A stretch of DNA of 64,000 bases from Hyaloscypha bicolor E (taxonomy: Eukaryota; Ascomycota; Leotiomycetes; Helotiales; Hyaloscyphaceae). Numbering within the stretch: the first letter of the stretch is position 1; every line of letters starts with the position of its first letter. The DNA lies in contig NW_020194558.1 of assembly GCF_002865645.1 (NCBI RefSeq), forward strand, positions 1,950,014 through 2,014,013, read 5' to 3'. The notes under the pieces were generated by a model. The model did no database searches, had not been told where the DNA came from, and was given only the letters and a program-made list of their open reading frames with translations. Position numbers and translations under genes: made by a program. This document shows positions 23,939 to 33,358 of the stretch, piece by piece.

Positions 23939-25460
23939 ATGCGGTTCCAGCTCACGACAATCTTAGCTATTGCGTCGGCAACAGTGGCAGTTGCAAGCCC
24001 AACGTGGGCTGCTTTTGAGCAGTGGGCCAAAGGAGCTGGGGGAAAGTCGGCTCCAGAGCATACCTCATCACGGCCTTCAATTTCGTGCCATCCGCTTCAT
24101 CCCTCCAAGCCTCCGCCATCTCCTCCTCCACGGAACCGGGTCTGCTATGTGAAGAGTCACAATGATGGTGTGACTGATGATTCCAAGTACATCCTCGATG
24201 CCCTTCATAATTGCAACAACGGAGGTCATGTTGTCTTTGCTGAGGGACTGAAATATACAATCGGCACGGCCCTCGACCTCACCTTCCTCAACCACATTGA
24301 TATTGGTAAGTTAAATCACCGCTGTCTAGGACATCCGCTGACCGAGTTCTACAGATATCCAATCGTACATCCAGTTTACAAACGACACCGTGTACTGGCA
24401 GGCAAATTCCTTTAGATTCGGCTTTCAGAACGTGACCACGTTCTTCAAGCTTGGAGGTAACGATGTCAACATCTATGGCGGCGGAACCATCGACGGGAAC
24501 GGACAAATCTGGTACGATCTCTATGCGGCAAACGTCTACACTCTCCGGCCGGTTTTGATCGGCATCGACGGTCTCCACAACTCAATCCTCAGCAACTTGG
24601 TGCTGAGATACTCGCCTCAATATTACCACTTCGTTGCCAACTCTAGCAATGTCATTTTTGACAATATCAACATCGCTGGACGCAGTATCAGCGCCAATGT
24701 GGCGAAAAATACGGATGGCTGGGATACCTATCGTAGTTCAGATATCGTGATCCAAAATTCTGTGGTGAACAATGGAGACGGCAAGTACTACTGACTGGAT
24801 AAACTCTTTTGCTAATACCTTCGAGATTGCGTGTCTTTCAAGCCCAACAGTACCGATATGCTGGTGCAGAATATGTGGTGTAACGGCTCCCACGGCATCT
24901 CGGTTGGTTCTCTTGGGCAATACAAGGGGGAGTTTGACATCGTGGAAAACATCTATGTTTTCAATACATCGCTGCACAACGCAACTGTAGGTCTTCCGTC
25001 CACTAAATAAAAGAAACAAATACTGACAGAATAAAAGGACGGAGCCCGTATCAAAGTTTGGCCAAACACTCCTTCAGCCTTGAGTGGAGATCTCCAAGGC
25101 GGCGGCGGATCAGGCATGGTCAAGAATATCACCTACGACACCATGATAATCGATAACGTGGACTACGCAATCGAGGTTGATCAATGCTACGGGCAATCCA
25201 ACTTGACTCTCTGCCTCCAATTCCCATCTCCGCTCACCATCACGGACATCCTCTTCAAGAACTTCAATGGCAAGACGAGCAAGAAATACCAACCTGAGAT
25301 TGGCACATTTGCTTGCTCAAGCTCAACGGTCTGCAATAATATTGTGGCCAGTGCGATTAATGTTGTCAGTCCAAACGGCACGGATGAGGCGTATTGCTTA
25401 AATGTTCCACAGGCGAATTTGGATGTCACTTGCAACACGAAATATTTGGGATTTAATTAA
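23939..25460 (+). CDS. Secreted exo-polygalacturonase, GH28
   Basis: Four exons (23939-24305, 24355-24780, 24826-24986, 25038-25460) encode about 458 residues. The N-terminus is a signal peptide ([20 protein letters not shown]) followed by a Pro-rich linker and the exo-PG start [19 protein letters not shown]28 signatures are all present: NTDGWD (about 241), the DDC motif rebuilt across the second intron (GD joined to [10 protein letters not shown]), [13 protein letters not shown], and RIKVW. The enzyme should release galacturonate from the non-reducing ends of pectin outside the cell, serving plant biomass use or infection. The second intron starts with GC instead of GT. Many Asn-x-Ser/Thr sites fit a secreted glycoprotein. 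No lesion is seen. Confidence 0.93.
24781..24825 (+). other. GC-AG intron in the GH28 gene
   Basis: A 45-bp phase-1 intron starts GCAAGT, ends TCGAG and has the branch site GCTAAT. Its removal is needed to complete the catalytic DDC motif, which makes the unusual donor secure. Confidence 0.82.
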
Positions 25461-26013
25461 GATGAAAAGTAGCTATTGGGAGAGTTTTGAAAGTAATATG
25501 TATAATGACAAGAAACCCTTTCCTTTGACTGTCCAAGCGAGAGGAAGTGTTCTGTAGAAAAGCATCACGTGTGCTCTCCCAATTCGCGGACCCACCCTAA
25601 CACACTCAAATAAGCATTTTTCGGACACAACAAGCTTTGAGAAGGGGGTTAAGTGTAGACCGGTGTGGGAACTTACGTTTTACAAACTCAAAGTGAAGGT
25701 TGATAGGTCTAGACCAGTAGTTACCAACATCACACACGAAAACCCACTTCAGTACTCGACTCTGAGGTGGAGCGACTTGAAAAGTACCATGAGTGTTTTC
25801 TAAGGGACCCCCCGAGGGTCCTGGCCTTTTGCTTGCTAAATCTATTTTCTATGTTTTTTGAGCTTGTATTTTTTTGAGCGCAGGTTTGAAGCGAGCGAGG
25901 CGAAGAAAACGGGACATTCTGAACGAGTCGCGTCTCCGTGAACCTCACGAATTTCGCCCTCTCCTCTTCTACAATTTCCCTAAATCCTCTATGCGCTTCA
26001 GAATCTACGGTTA
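25461..26013. other. Spacer between GH28 gene and SAP-2EXR pseudogene
   Basis: No gene is supported. A minus-strand 107-codon frame here shows no motif. Confidence 0.4.
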
Positions 26014-27142
26014 ATGGTGTTCGACGGAGCCAGCCATGACTGGAAGAAAGCACCCGACCTCCGAGAGGAGTGCAAATATCGAAGGCTGGATCACAAGGGA
26101 ACCAAATACGACCTCATCTGTCGATTAAGCCAAGCCGACGAGGAACGCAAGACCGCTGAAGTCGAAGCTCTTGACTTCGAGCGCAGACTTGAAGTCCAGC
26201 AGAAAAAGAGAATGGTTGCTATTGTTCCATTCCGGAAGTTCGGAAAATACCAATGGAGCTGAGAAATCGAATTTGGGAGTACTCCTTGCCAGGACCTCGG
26301 ACTTTGTGTCCAGGCCGGCAAAAATGCAAAACAGCAGTGATTTTTGGGCGGAGGATGTAGCGGTCTTGTATTTTCCAAAGAATCTTCATACACCGAATCC
26401 GGCAGCATTGAGTGTCTGTCGAGGGTCACCGAAAATTGCGCTGCAGCGTTACCGGTCATGCTTTCGGGACGCCAAATGTCTATGCGGACTTGAAACCCGT
26501 TAATCTATTTTTGCCCCTTGGTACAGTTTCGATATCAGAGCCTTTTGGGAATGGTGTAATTGTCCTCTTGGTGGTACTTGGACGCGTCATACGTTGAGAC
26601 CGGAAGTCATGGCCGATCTGGAGAAAGTCGAGTGAGTGGGAACCAAATACATTGAAGGATGGGCTGATTATGATTACGGTCGATATGGAGACCAACGCCA
26701 TAACGAGAGTAGTGGAGATCGGCTGAGAAGGGACTTGGCAAAGTTCAAAAGCTTGAAGGAGGTGCTGTTAAGTCATAATGGCGCGGATGGAGGACTTGAT
26801 CGGGATCCTGGTCGAATCGAACTTCTGGATTATGGGAGAACAGAAAACCAAGCCCAGAACTTGAAGATGGGGGCGATGGTGAAGTTGAGTATATTCATCC
26901 GCAAGACTTGTTGCCCCTGGAGCGAGCGGAAAGGGATTTGCGAGACTTCAGGAACAAGAATGTTACGCCTGAGGAACGACATGTTCCGGAGGTGAAGCTG
27001 GTGGTTGCGAAAAGGATTTTGAATGTTCCACCCTATGTCAACACGACTCCGTCTTCTTATGTGAGTATGGTCTTCAAATCTTACGTCTCCCTCTCTGACA
27101 TTCGTTTTCTAGACGGCGGATAAGATGTGCCGGGAGCAATGA
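26014..27142 (+). pseudogene. SAP plus 2EXR domain gene with several frameshifts
   Basis: The first frame (ATG 26014) starts with a SAP-like helix-turn-helix, DLREECKYRRLDHKGTKYDL, followed by a charged helix. At about 26230 the frame slips by one base into a 2EXR domain: EVRKIPMELRNRIWEYSLPGPR. That frame stops at about 26354, and the next block, NPAALSVCRGSPKIALQRY, is in a third frame; at about 26460 it slips again to FGTPNVYADLKPVNLF. A distal exon (PLERAERDLRDFRNKNVTPEERHVPEVK) ends with a good donor GTGAGT at 27061; an intron to 27112 leads to a short last exon ending TGA 27140-27142. Because each block is recognisable but out of phase, this is a decayed gene. 2EXR proteins are a large fungal family of unknown role; SAP domains often bind DNA. 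Confidence 0.72.
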
Positions 27143-27797
27143 GGGATGCTTTTGGAACGAGATCAATTTTACGTTAAGCTTAGGGAACGGGCAGCATTAT
27201 TGGAAAGTATGATGTATTAAATTATGATAGCATGATACATTACTTTCTATCTTAAGTCATCGCTAAACATCTCGGACCTGAACCCCTGAAGCTACCCCTT
27301 TTCTAATATATCACGTGATCCACCTCTCTGATCTGAAATTGAAAACCATCCCCCCAACTATTGATACTAGCTGAACTTGGTATCAAAGAAGAACCGGTTC
27401 ATATATAATAACTCTTTCGCCTTTCGCCAGATCAGCAGAAGACCAAAGGTCCTCGTCACATGGCAAACTCCGTTTCGAAATACGCGATACGAGGCTGATT
27501 AGTTACTCTAATTCCAAGGCTGCAACCTTGATGAAGATCAACAACACGTTGCCATGTAACCTTCAAAACACCGCGTGGCCACATTATCTCTACCACTGTG
27601 TGCTACCATGCAATGCACGCCATCACCCTGGTCCGTGGTGTATCATAAATGTAGTCTGCCGCCCTCAGACCGTTTTCGTTCAACATCTTCCCAACCCTTC
27701 GCCCCGAACGTACCACAGCCTCGCGAGGCAACGACACGGATCTTCTGATCTCCGAGGAACACAGCAGACCCTTTAAATCTACAGGTTATTTTACGCA
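27143..27797. other. Intergenic region upstream of nej1
   Basis: No gene is supported. A TATATAA string lies near 27403. Confidence 0.45.
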
Positions 27798-29507
27798 ATG
27801 GCCTGGAAGCCTCTCCACCTGTCTGCATCTGCCGGCGCACATCTGCCGGCTCTCTTGATCTCCGAAGCATTCACGGCCGCCTCTTACACGGTCCACCTGA
27901 CAGACCTTGCGTACATCTGGAGCGAATGTCTGGACCGGCGGGATATCATCCGACGCAGCCGTGCAGAGGACACAAGCATCGACCCCAGCGATAACGAACA
28001 GCTGCAGATTCTCTTAGAGAAAATAAAGCTGGGGCTTGCAGGCGGGAAGGACACAACCTTAGCTCTGACGATCAGGGCCGATGCGGACCGTCCCTCTCTT
28101 ACTCTCAACATCAACGTCAAGCTTCCTGGAGGCCTTGCGCCGCTGCAATGGCCTGTTCAGCTCGCCGCCGCGCCGCAGTCAATAATGACAAGTCAGTTTA
28201 TGGTCCCGTTACTGAAGGCACAGCATGCGAAGACGCAGGATGTGGCCAGCTTAGTTGAGGTGCTGAAGGACAAGGATCATGTAATACAGAAACTACTAGA
28301 CAAACTGGAGGGGCAAGGGACTGAATTGGGACAGATTTTCCCTCAGGCAGCGGGGAGGATAGGACGGAAGGTGGATCGCAAAAGTGCCGAGGGCAGGGTC
28401 AAAGGGTTGGGGCAGTTCGACCTGGAGACGTGGCAGAAGAGCAGAAATCACGAGATATCACGGGATGTTGCAGCGCTGGTTGGAGATATGTTTGCGGCTG
28501 ATAGCGCGGATACCTTCGGGATTGCGGGCAGTGTTGCTGGATCTGAGGACCAAGAGAGTTGGTGGGAGTCTATCAAAGGTATCACGATCAATCTTGATAG
28601 TGGCAAATTCTCAACCAACGGTGCATCAGGAGCTCGCAACACTCCACTGAGATCAAAACCACCCCTGAGAAAAGAGGAAACCATCGAAGACGACGCTTTC
28701 CAGGTTCAAGCAACGCCTCCGCACCTCACCAAGTCACCACAGCGTGCCGCTTCAAATCCAGTAATAAACGACTCAACTGACGACGATGGCGGCCTTGATG
28801 CACCCACTCAAAGGTCAAAGATACCAGACAGTTTCCCAGCTTCTCCACCTCAAGCCGATCCCTCGCCGAAGAAGCCTAAGAAACTCGGCGCCATCGGATC
28901 CAAAAAGGCAGCCGCAAAAATCGACCCTCCCGACGAAGAAGACACAGCAGGTGAGGCCTCGTTTCCCCTCAAAGCGAATACCGATAAAAGCACAGCTTCT
29001 CCAACACCACCACCTGTTTATGAAAAGGTAATCCGGCCAAAAAAGCGACTGGGACAGATCGGAGGGAAAAAAGAGCTACCACCACCAGAGCCAGAGCCAG
29101 AGCCCGAACGAAAAATCTCTCCACCGCCTGCAAAGACAACTCCAGCCCCAGAAGCGCCGAAAGCAAAGAAAGGGAAGCTTGGGCAGATCGGAGGGAGGAA
29201 GAAACGAGCTGAGACGCCACCTCCTGCCGAGGAGGCCCAGCCACAGGTTGACGCTTCGACCTCCGCAACTCCAAACCGAAAACTCGGTGCAATTGGGCAT
29301 AGACACCAGCCGCCTGCAACAAAGAAGGAAGGTAGTCCTTCGCAGGCAGAAGAGAGTAGGGGAAGAGCAAGCGTGCAGCCTGAGAAAGAAAAGACGCCTC
29401 CGCCTCGAGAGACGTCGGAAGAGAGAGCGGATAAGAAACGCCTTCAACTGAAGCGCGAATTGGAGGAGAAGTCCAAGGCGCCTGTGAAAAAGAGGAAGAA
29501 GTTTTGA
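27798..29507 (+). CDS. nej1: XLF/Nej1-like non-homologous end-joining factor
   Basis: A single-exon gene of 569 codons. The N-terminal 230 residues match the XLF/XRCC4-like head and stalk: start WKPLHLSASAGAHLPALLIS, then YTVHLTDLAYIWSECLDR, and a coiled-coil region around VPLLKAQHAKTQDVASLVEVLKDKD. In the family this head binds Lif1/XRCC4 and helps DNA ligase IV join broken ends. The C-terminal half (about 290-569) is Pro/Lys/Glu-rich and likely disordered. It carries the motif KLGxIGxxK four times, at about residues 362, 416, 460 and 495, and ends PVKKRKKF, a basic end like the Ku-binding or nuclear-targeting tails of XLF proteins. It is convergent with RTC1, 191 bp apart. The family call rests on the head; I am fairly sure. 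Confidence 0.85.
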   Translation: MAWKPLHLSASAGAHLPALLISEAFTAASYTVHLTDLAYIWSECLDRRDIIRRSRAEDTSIDPSDNEQLQILLEKIKLGLAGGKDTTLALTIRADADRPSLTLNINVKLPGGLAPLQWPVQLAAAPQSIMTSQFMVPLLKAQHAKTQDVASLVEVLKDKDHVIQKLLDKLEGQGTELGQIFPQAAGRIGRKVDRKSAEGRVKGLGQFDLETWQKSRNHEISRDVAALVGDMFAADSADTFGIAGSVAGSEDQESWWESIKGITINLDSGKFSTNGASGARNTPLRSKPPLRKEETIEDDAFQVQATPPHLTKSPQRAASNPVINDSTDDDGGLDAPTQRSKIPDSFPASPPQADPSPKKPKKLGAIGSKKAAAKIDPPDEEDTAGEASFPLKANTDKSTASPTPPPVYEKVIRPKKRLGQIGGKKELPPPEPEPEPERKISPPPAKTTPAPEAPKAKKGKLGQIGGRKKRAETPPPAEEAQPQVDASTSATPNRKLGAIGHRHQPPATKKEGSPSQAEESRGRASVQPEKEKTPPPRETSEERADKKRLQLKRELEEKSKAPVKKRKKF

Positions 29508-29698
29508 ACACAGCATATATCCAATGTACAAGTTCCATGATCGTTTAACATCGTTGACGCATCGTTATACATTCGTGATTATATCCAACATTGACTCTGC
29601 CCAAACGCCTCGCCATGCAAAGCAACAACGTCGACGGGTATCATCCAGTCATCTCTCCAACGCCAATTCAAAAAGTGCCTTCCTATCCAAGTCTTCAT

Positions 29699-32600
29699 CT
29701 ACAACCCATGATCACCCAACCCTTCCTCGCCCGGGGCAACAAGTTTGACACTCTTCTTCCTCTCCGGTCCCGTCCCCGCACTCCCACTCCCACCCGACAA
29801 ATTCCCAGCACTCAAAGTAACCCTCGCACCCTCGACAGCCTTACTCTGATTAACCTCCCTATTATCCCTCCTCACCAATCCCTGCCCCCTGCCACCTACA
29901 ACCGGACCCCTCCCACTCCCCTGCCTGCTATTCTCCCTAACCAACAAGTCCAGTTCCTTCGCCCGCGCAACTTTCTTCTCCTCCGCCCTCTTCTCTCTCC
30001 ACCATCCAGGCAAACAAGGATGCAAGCAGCCCTCCAACGGGCAACATCCCCCACTATACTTCTCTCCCTCCCCAAACTCAAGCCCCGAATGCCAGGCCTG
30101 CATGCAAGAACTATGGCCGCCGTGCCCACAGCCGGGACATAGCCACCAAACGCCTGACTGAAACCCAACATCTGCTTTCTCAAATTCTACATCAGGTTCG
30201 AGCTCGCGGTTCAGGCAGACGACGCAGGGAGCCATCTCGTTCTTGCAGCGTGGACATTTCCACTCCGAGCCTGGGACCAGAGGGTCGTTTTCAAGCGGTT
30301 TGTGGCAATCCGTGCAGAAGAAGCCGATCTTGATATCTTCTTGTGCTGTTGCGAACACTGTGGGATAATTAGGAATGCACAGATTACGCAGCAGCGCCGC
30401 TTCGGTGAAAAGTTTGAGGTTTGTGAGACGTTGATGGTATTGTCTTATTATTGCGCCGGCTTGGAATTCGTCAATTGCGGAGGAGGGGAGGAGGGGTCGG
30501 AGGAGCAGAACCATGACTGCGGCGTTGAGGGCCGAGGTTTGAGACTCGAAATTCAAGGTCCGCTGGATCAGGGGAGTGGGGTCCATTGGCGCAATTAGGA
30601 AAGGGGGGTCATTTGGCCAAGGGAGGAAATCGGAGTTGATTAGGTTTGGGTCTTCAGATGTCATTTCAGATATGGAGGGACTGCGTGTTGTTGTTCTGGT
30701 TGGGATTTTGGAGGGTGTTCTGTCTTGGACCGGTCGTGTAGATACTTCATGCAGGCGCAAGACTGGAGGAGATGACGAGCCATGGTGTTTCCCGTCGAGA
30801 AACTCGTAAGATCCATTTGAATGGGGAGTGAAATGTCCGTCCGAAATCTCGGATCGTGTGGGAGCATCGGAGTCAATGCTTGATCGATGCTTCGAGCTTG
30901 CCAAGAGATTCTTCTCCCAGCTATTTACTCTATCTCGCAAAGAGCGACCGTGCTCTTTGATGGCACTCTGGCCTTCACTACCAGAGGAGCTCATCCATTG
31001 GCCATGCCCAGAATCTCCCGACGTTGAAAACATCTGGAAACTTTCTCCAGAATCATGGCGCTGTGGTTGGATTCGAGGCGGGTGACTGGGCTGCGGATAA
31101 TCCAATCTCAGGGGAGGTTTTCTTGGAGGAGCGCCAAATTCCAATGGAGGCGCGAAAGACTCTATGCCATAGAAGTCGTAACCTTCAACACTCGGCGCCG
31201 AATTTTCAGGTGGCTGCCTAGCTCCAGGGACAGGTATTGGGCTTGGAGTAGAAGGATAAACGGCATCAGGCAGTTTGAGATCGTCTTCCTCGTCGATCAT
31301 AGGAGTATGCATAGCCTCCCGCGTTTCATTAGCTATGGAATCGCGGACGGGGCGAACAAGCGGAGTTGCAACATTCGAGGTACTCTCCAATTCTTCAGCA
31401 ATCATCGATATTGTACCTCGATATGCCGGACTATCAACAGGAGTTTGTGCTCGAGGTAGCTTTCGAGGCGTTTCTTCCCCTCGTAGTGTTTGAGAAGGAG
31501 TTGGCAAGGCGGAAGAAGGATTTTCCCGGTGCCCTTCCTTTGATTCAGGCTTCTGAACGGTTAGTCGTGCCTGACGATGGTGCTCGGCGCGCCGTACGAG
31601 CAGCAGACTCATTGTATAGCCCAGAAGTCTCCAGGTTTGGGCTAGACGGAAATGGCCAATGTCTTCAGCAGCCCTAGCGTATGCTTCCGTGATCGAAGTC
31701 GTCCGGACATTCAGTAACCGATCATCGGACATATTAGCAAGCGGAAACAGATACCGATTTGTGAAGTATTTGTATGTGACTCGCTTCGCAGTTGATGGTG
31801 CATGCCCAAGAGCCGAAACCTGCTGAGGCTTGTAGATCCCAGTCACTTCCACGGCATCACTCAGAGACATGATCTTATTTTCTGTCATCCCGGTACTGCT
31901 AGGAGGTGTTGTGCTCAGTGCTTGACCTGATCGTCCACTATTGCGCCTTCGATGACCTTTCCGCAGCCTTGGGCCCAAGAAACTACCAACAACATCCTCT
32001 TCAGAATCACTCCTGCTGACACTCAAAATAGGTCCACTTCCATCATGTTGAAAGTTTGGTGATACTTCTGGCGACGTGATAGATGGCCGAGCCCGCCGCG
32101 GGGATAGTCGTTCTTCCAGCAGCAGAAGACTATGCCCGGTAGGTGAAATGGAGAAGCTTGATAGACTCCTGCGATCTATGAGCTTTGTCACGAAAGCTAC
32201 ATCGGTTTGTGTAAAGTGGCCCTCCCTGTCGACACTCCACAGAAGATCTCTCGAGTTCCAAATTAAGCCTGACGGCGCACTAGTCCACTGTTCAATTTCT
32301 TTGAACGGCATAGCCGGCCTCGCAAGATCCCAAATGTGCACATTCGACGTCTGGTTCTTGGCCGGATTGGCATCATCATAGGCCACCGCAATTTGGGCTG
32401 CTCTTTTGCCTTGTGCCGTAGCAGACCAGTATGCCGGCCGCCAAGATACTCTCGAAACCGGAGCAGGCGTTGCAAAAGTATATCGGGGTTTCTGATTCCT
32501 GTCGGCCTTCTTCGACATGTCCCATATATGGCATAGTTGATCTAGACCCCCGCTGACGAGATGCTCTCCATCCGGGTGCCATGATATGGAGAAGCATGAG

Positions 32601-33358
32601 CTCTGGTGAGCAGGGAGCTTTAGGACTGGGGCGCTGTGCTTCCGGATATCCCATTTCTGAACCACTCCAGCGTCTGTACAGCAGGCAAACTCCATCCCAT
32701 CTGTTGGCGACCATTTGACGTCCCGGACGGCATCCGCATTGCACTTGAAAGACTGCAGCATTCGGAAAGTTGGGCCGTTGCGTCCCAGAATTGGAGTCCT
32801 GATATCAAAACTCTTCACGGTTCCATCTTGACTTGCAGAGAGCAGCCAATTGTTCTTGAAAGGACTAATGGCGAGTCTGTGAACCTGCCGCGCATGTTCC
32901 TGAATGCGCCCAACCTCGAGACCTTCTCCTAGGCGATTGAGATCATATACTGTAATTCTTCCATTTCCAGAAGCTGTGACTATTATATTTTCGAGATTTC
33001 CATACGACCATGTCACTGCCCTTATGTTGAGTTGATCTGAGGTGGCGGCGGAAAGGTCGTGAGTTGTTGCGAAGGAGGAGATAATGGCTCGTAGGTCGAG
33101 CTCTTGGGTGATAGTTGATCCATCGATTTTGAGGATTTTAAAGACCTTGGGTCCTGCTATCACTGCTCGCTGACCATCCGCGGACCGATCGAGGCAGGTG
33201 ATGGGTGCACCTGCGGGGTAGATCGTATTCTGCGATGCGCTCGGTCGGAGCTGGGGCGAGTCGACGTTGCTCGTATCGATACTCTCGTGAGTGGTCGTGG
33301 TTGGCTGGCCAAGCAGCTTCCTCATAATCTTCCCTTTTGTATTCATCTTGGAGGACAT
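29699..33358 (-). CDS. RTC1: RTC1/WDR24 (Sea2), SEA/GATOR2 complex subunit
   Basis: One uninterrupted minus-strand frame of about 1219 residues from the ATG at 33356-33358. WD40 repeats occupy about residues 40-420, with phrases such as VTASGNGRITVYDLNR, LLSASQDGTVKSFDIR and LVSGGLDQLCHIWDMSK. A long Ser/Pro-rich linker follows. The C-terminus (about 1020-1130) is a zinc-binding RING-type module: FCTDCHKPLE, WKCPRCKNEMAPCVVC, WWLCPGCGHGGHSSCMQAWH, CCPLEGC. This is the layout of WDR24 and yeast Sea2/Rtc1, which sit on the vacuole membrane and relay amino-acid status to TORC1. A basic Gly/Arg-rich tail follows the zinc module. The intact 3.7-kb frame also argues that sequence quality here is good. 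Confidence 0.92.
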   Translation of the reverse strand: MSSKMNTKGKIMRKLLGQPTTTTHESIDTSNVDSPQLRPSASQNTIYPAGAPITCLDRSADGQRAVIAGPKVFKILKIDGSTITQELDLRAIISSFATTHDLSAATSDQLNIRAVTWSYGNLENIIVTASGNGRITVYDLNRLGEGLEVGRIQEHARQVHRLAISPFKNNWLLSASQDGTVKSFDIRTPILGRNGPTFRMLQSFKCNADAVRDVKWSPTDGMEFACCTDAGVVQKWDIRKHSAPVLKLPAHQSSCFSISWHPDGEHLVSGGLDQLCHIWDMSKKADRNQKPRYTFATPAPVSRVSWRPAYWSATAQGKRAAQIAVAYDDANPAKNQTSNVHIWDLARPAMPFKEIEQWTSAPSGLIWNSRDLLWSVDREGHFTQTDVAFVTKLIDRRSLSSFSISPTGHSLLLLEERLSPRRARPSITSPEVSPNFQHDGSGPILSVSRSDSEEDVVGSFLGPRLRKGHRRRNSGRSGQALSTTPPSSTGMTENKIMSLSDAVEVTGIYKPQQVSALGHAPSTAKRVTYKYFTNRYLFPLANMSDDRLLNVRTTSITEAYARAAEDIGHFRLAQTWRLLGYTMSLLLVRRAEHHRQARLTVQKPESKEGHRENPSSALPTPSQTLRGEETPRKLPRAQTPVDSPAYRGTISMIAEELESTSNVATPLVRPVRDSIANETREAMHTPMIDEEDDLKLPDAVYPSTPSPIPVPGARQPPENSAPSVEGYDFYGIESFAPPLEFGAPPRKPPLRLDYPQPSHPPRIQPQRHDSGESFQMFSTSGDSGHGQWMSSSGSEGQSAIKEHGRSLRDRVNSWEKNLLASSKHRSSIDSDAPTRSEISDGHFTPHSNGSYEFLDGKHHGSSSPPVLRLHEVSTRPVQDRTPSKIPTRTTTRSPSISEMTSEDPNLINSDFLPWPNDPPFLIAPMDPTPLIQRTLNFESQTSALNAAVMVLLLRPLLPSSAIDEFQAGAIIRQYHQRLTNLKLFTEAALLRNLCIPNYPTVFATAQEDIKIGFFCTDCHKPLENDPLVPGSEWKCPRCKNEMAPCVVCLNRELEPDVEFEKADVGFQSGVWWLCPGCGHGGHSSCMQAWHSGLEFGEGEKYSGGCCPLEGCLHPCLPGWWREKRAEEKKVARAKELDLLVRENSRQGSGRGPVVGGRGQGLVRRDNREVNQSKAVEGARVTLSAGNLSGGSGSAGTGPERKKSVKLVAPGEEGLGDHGL

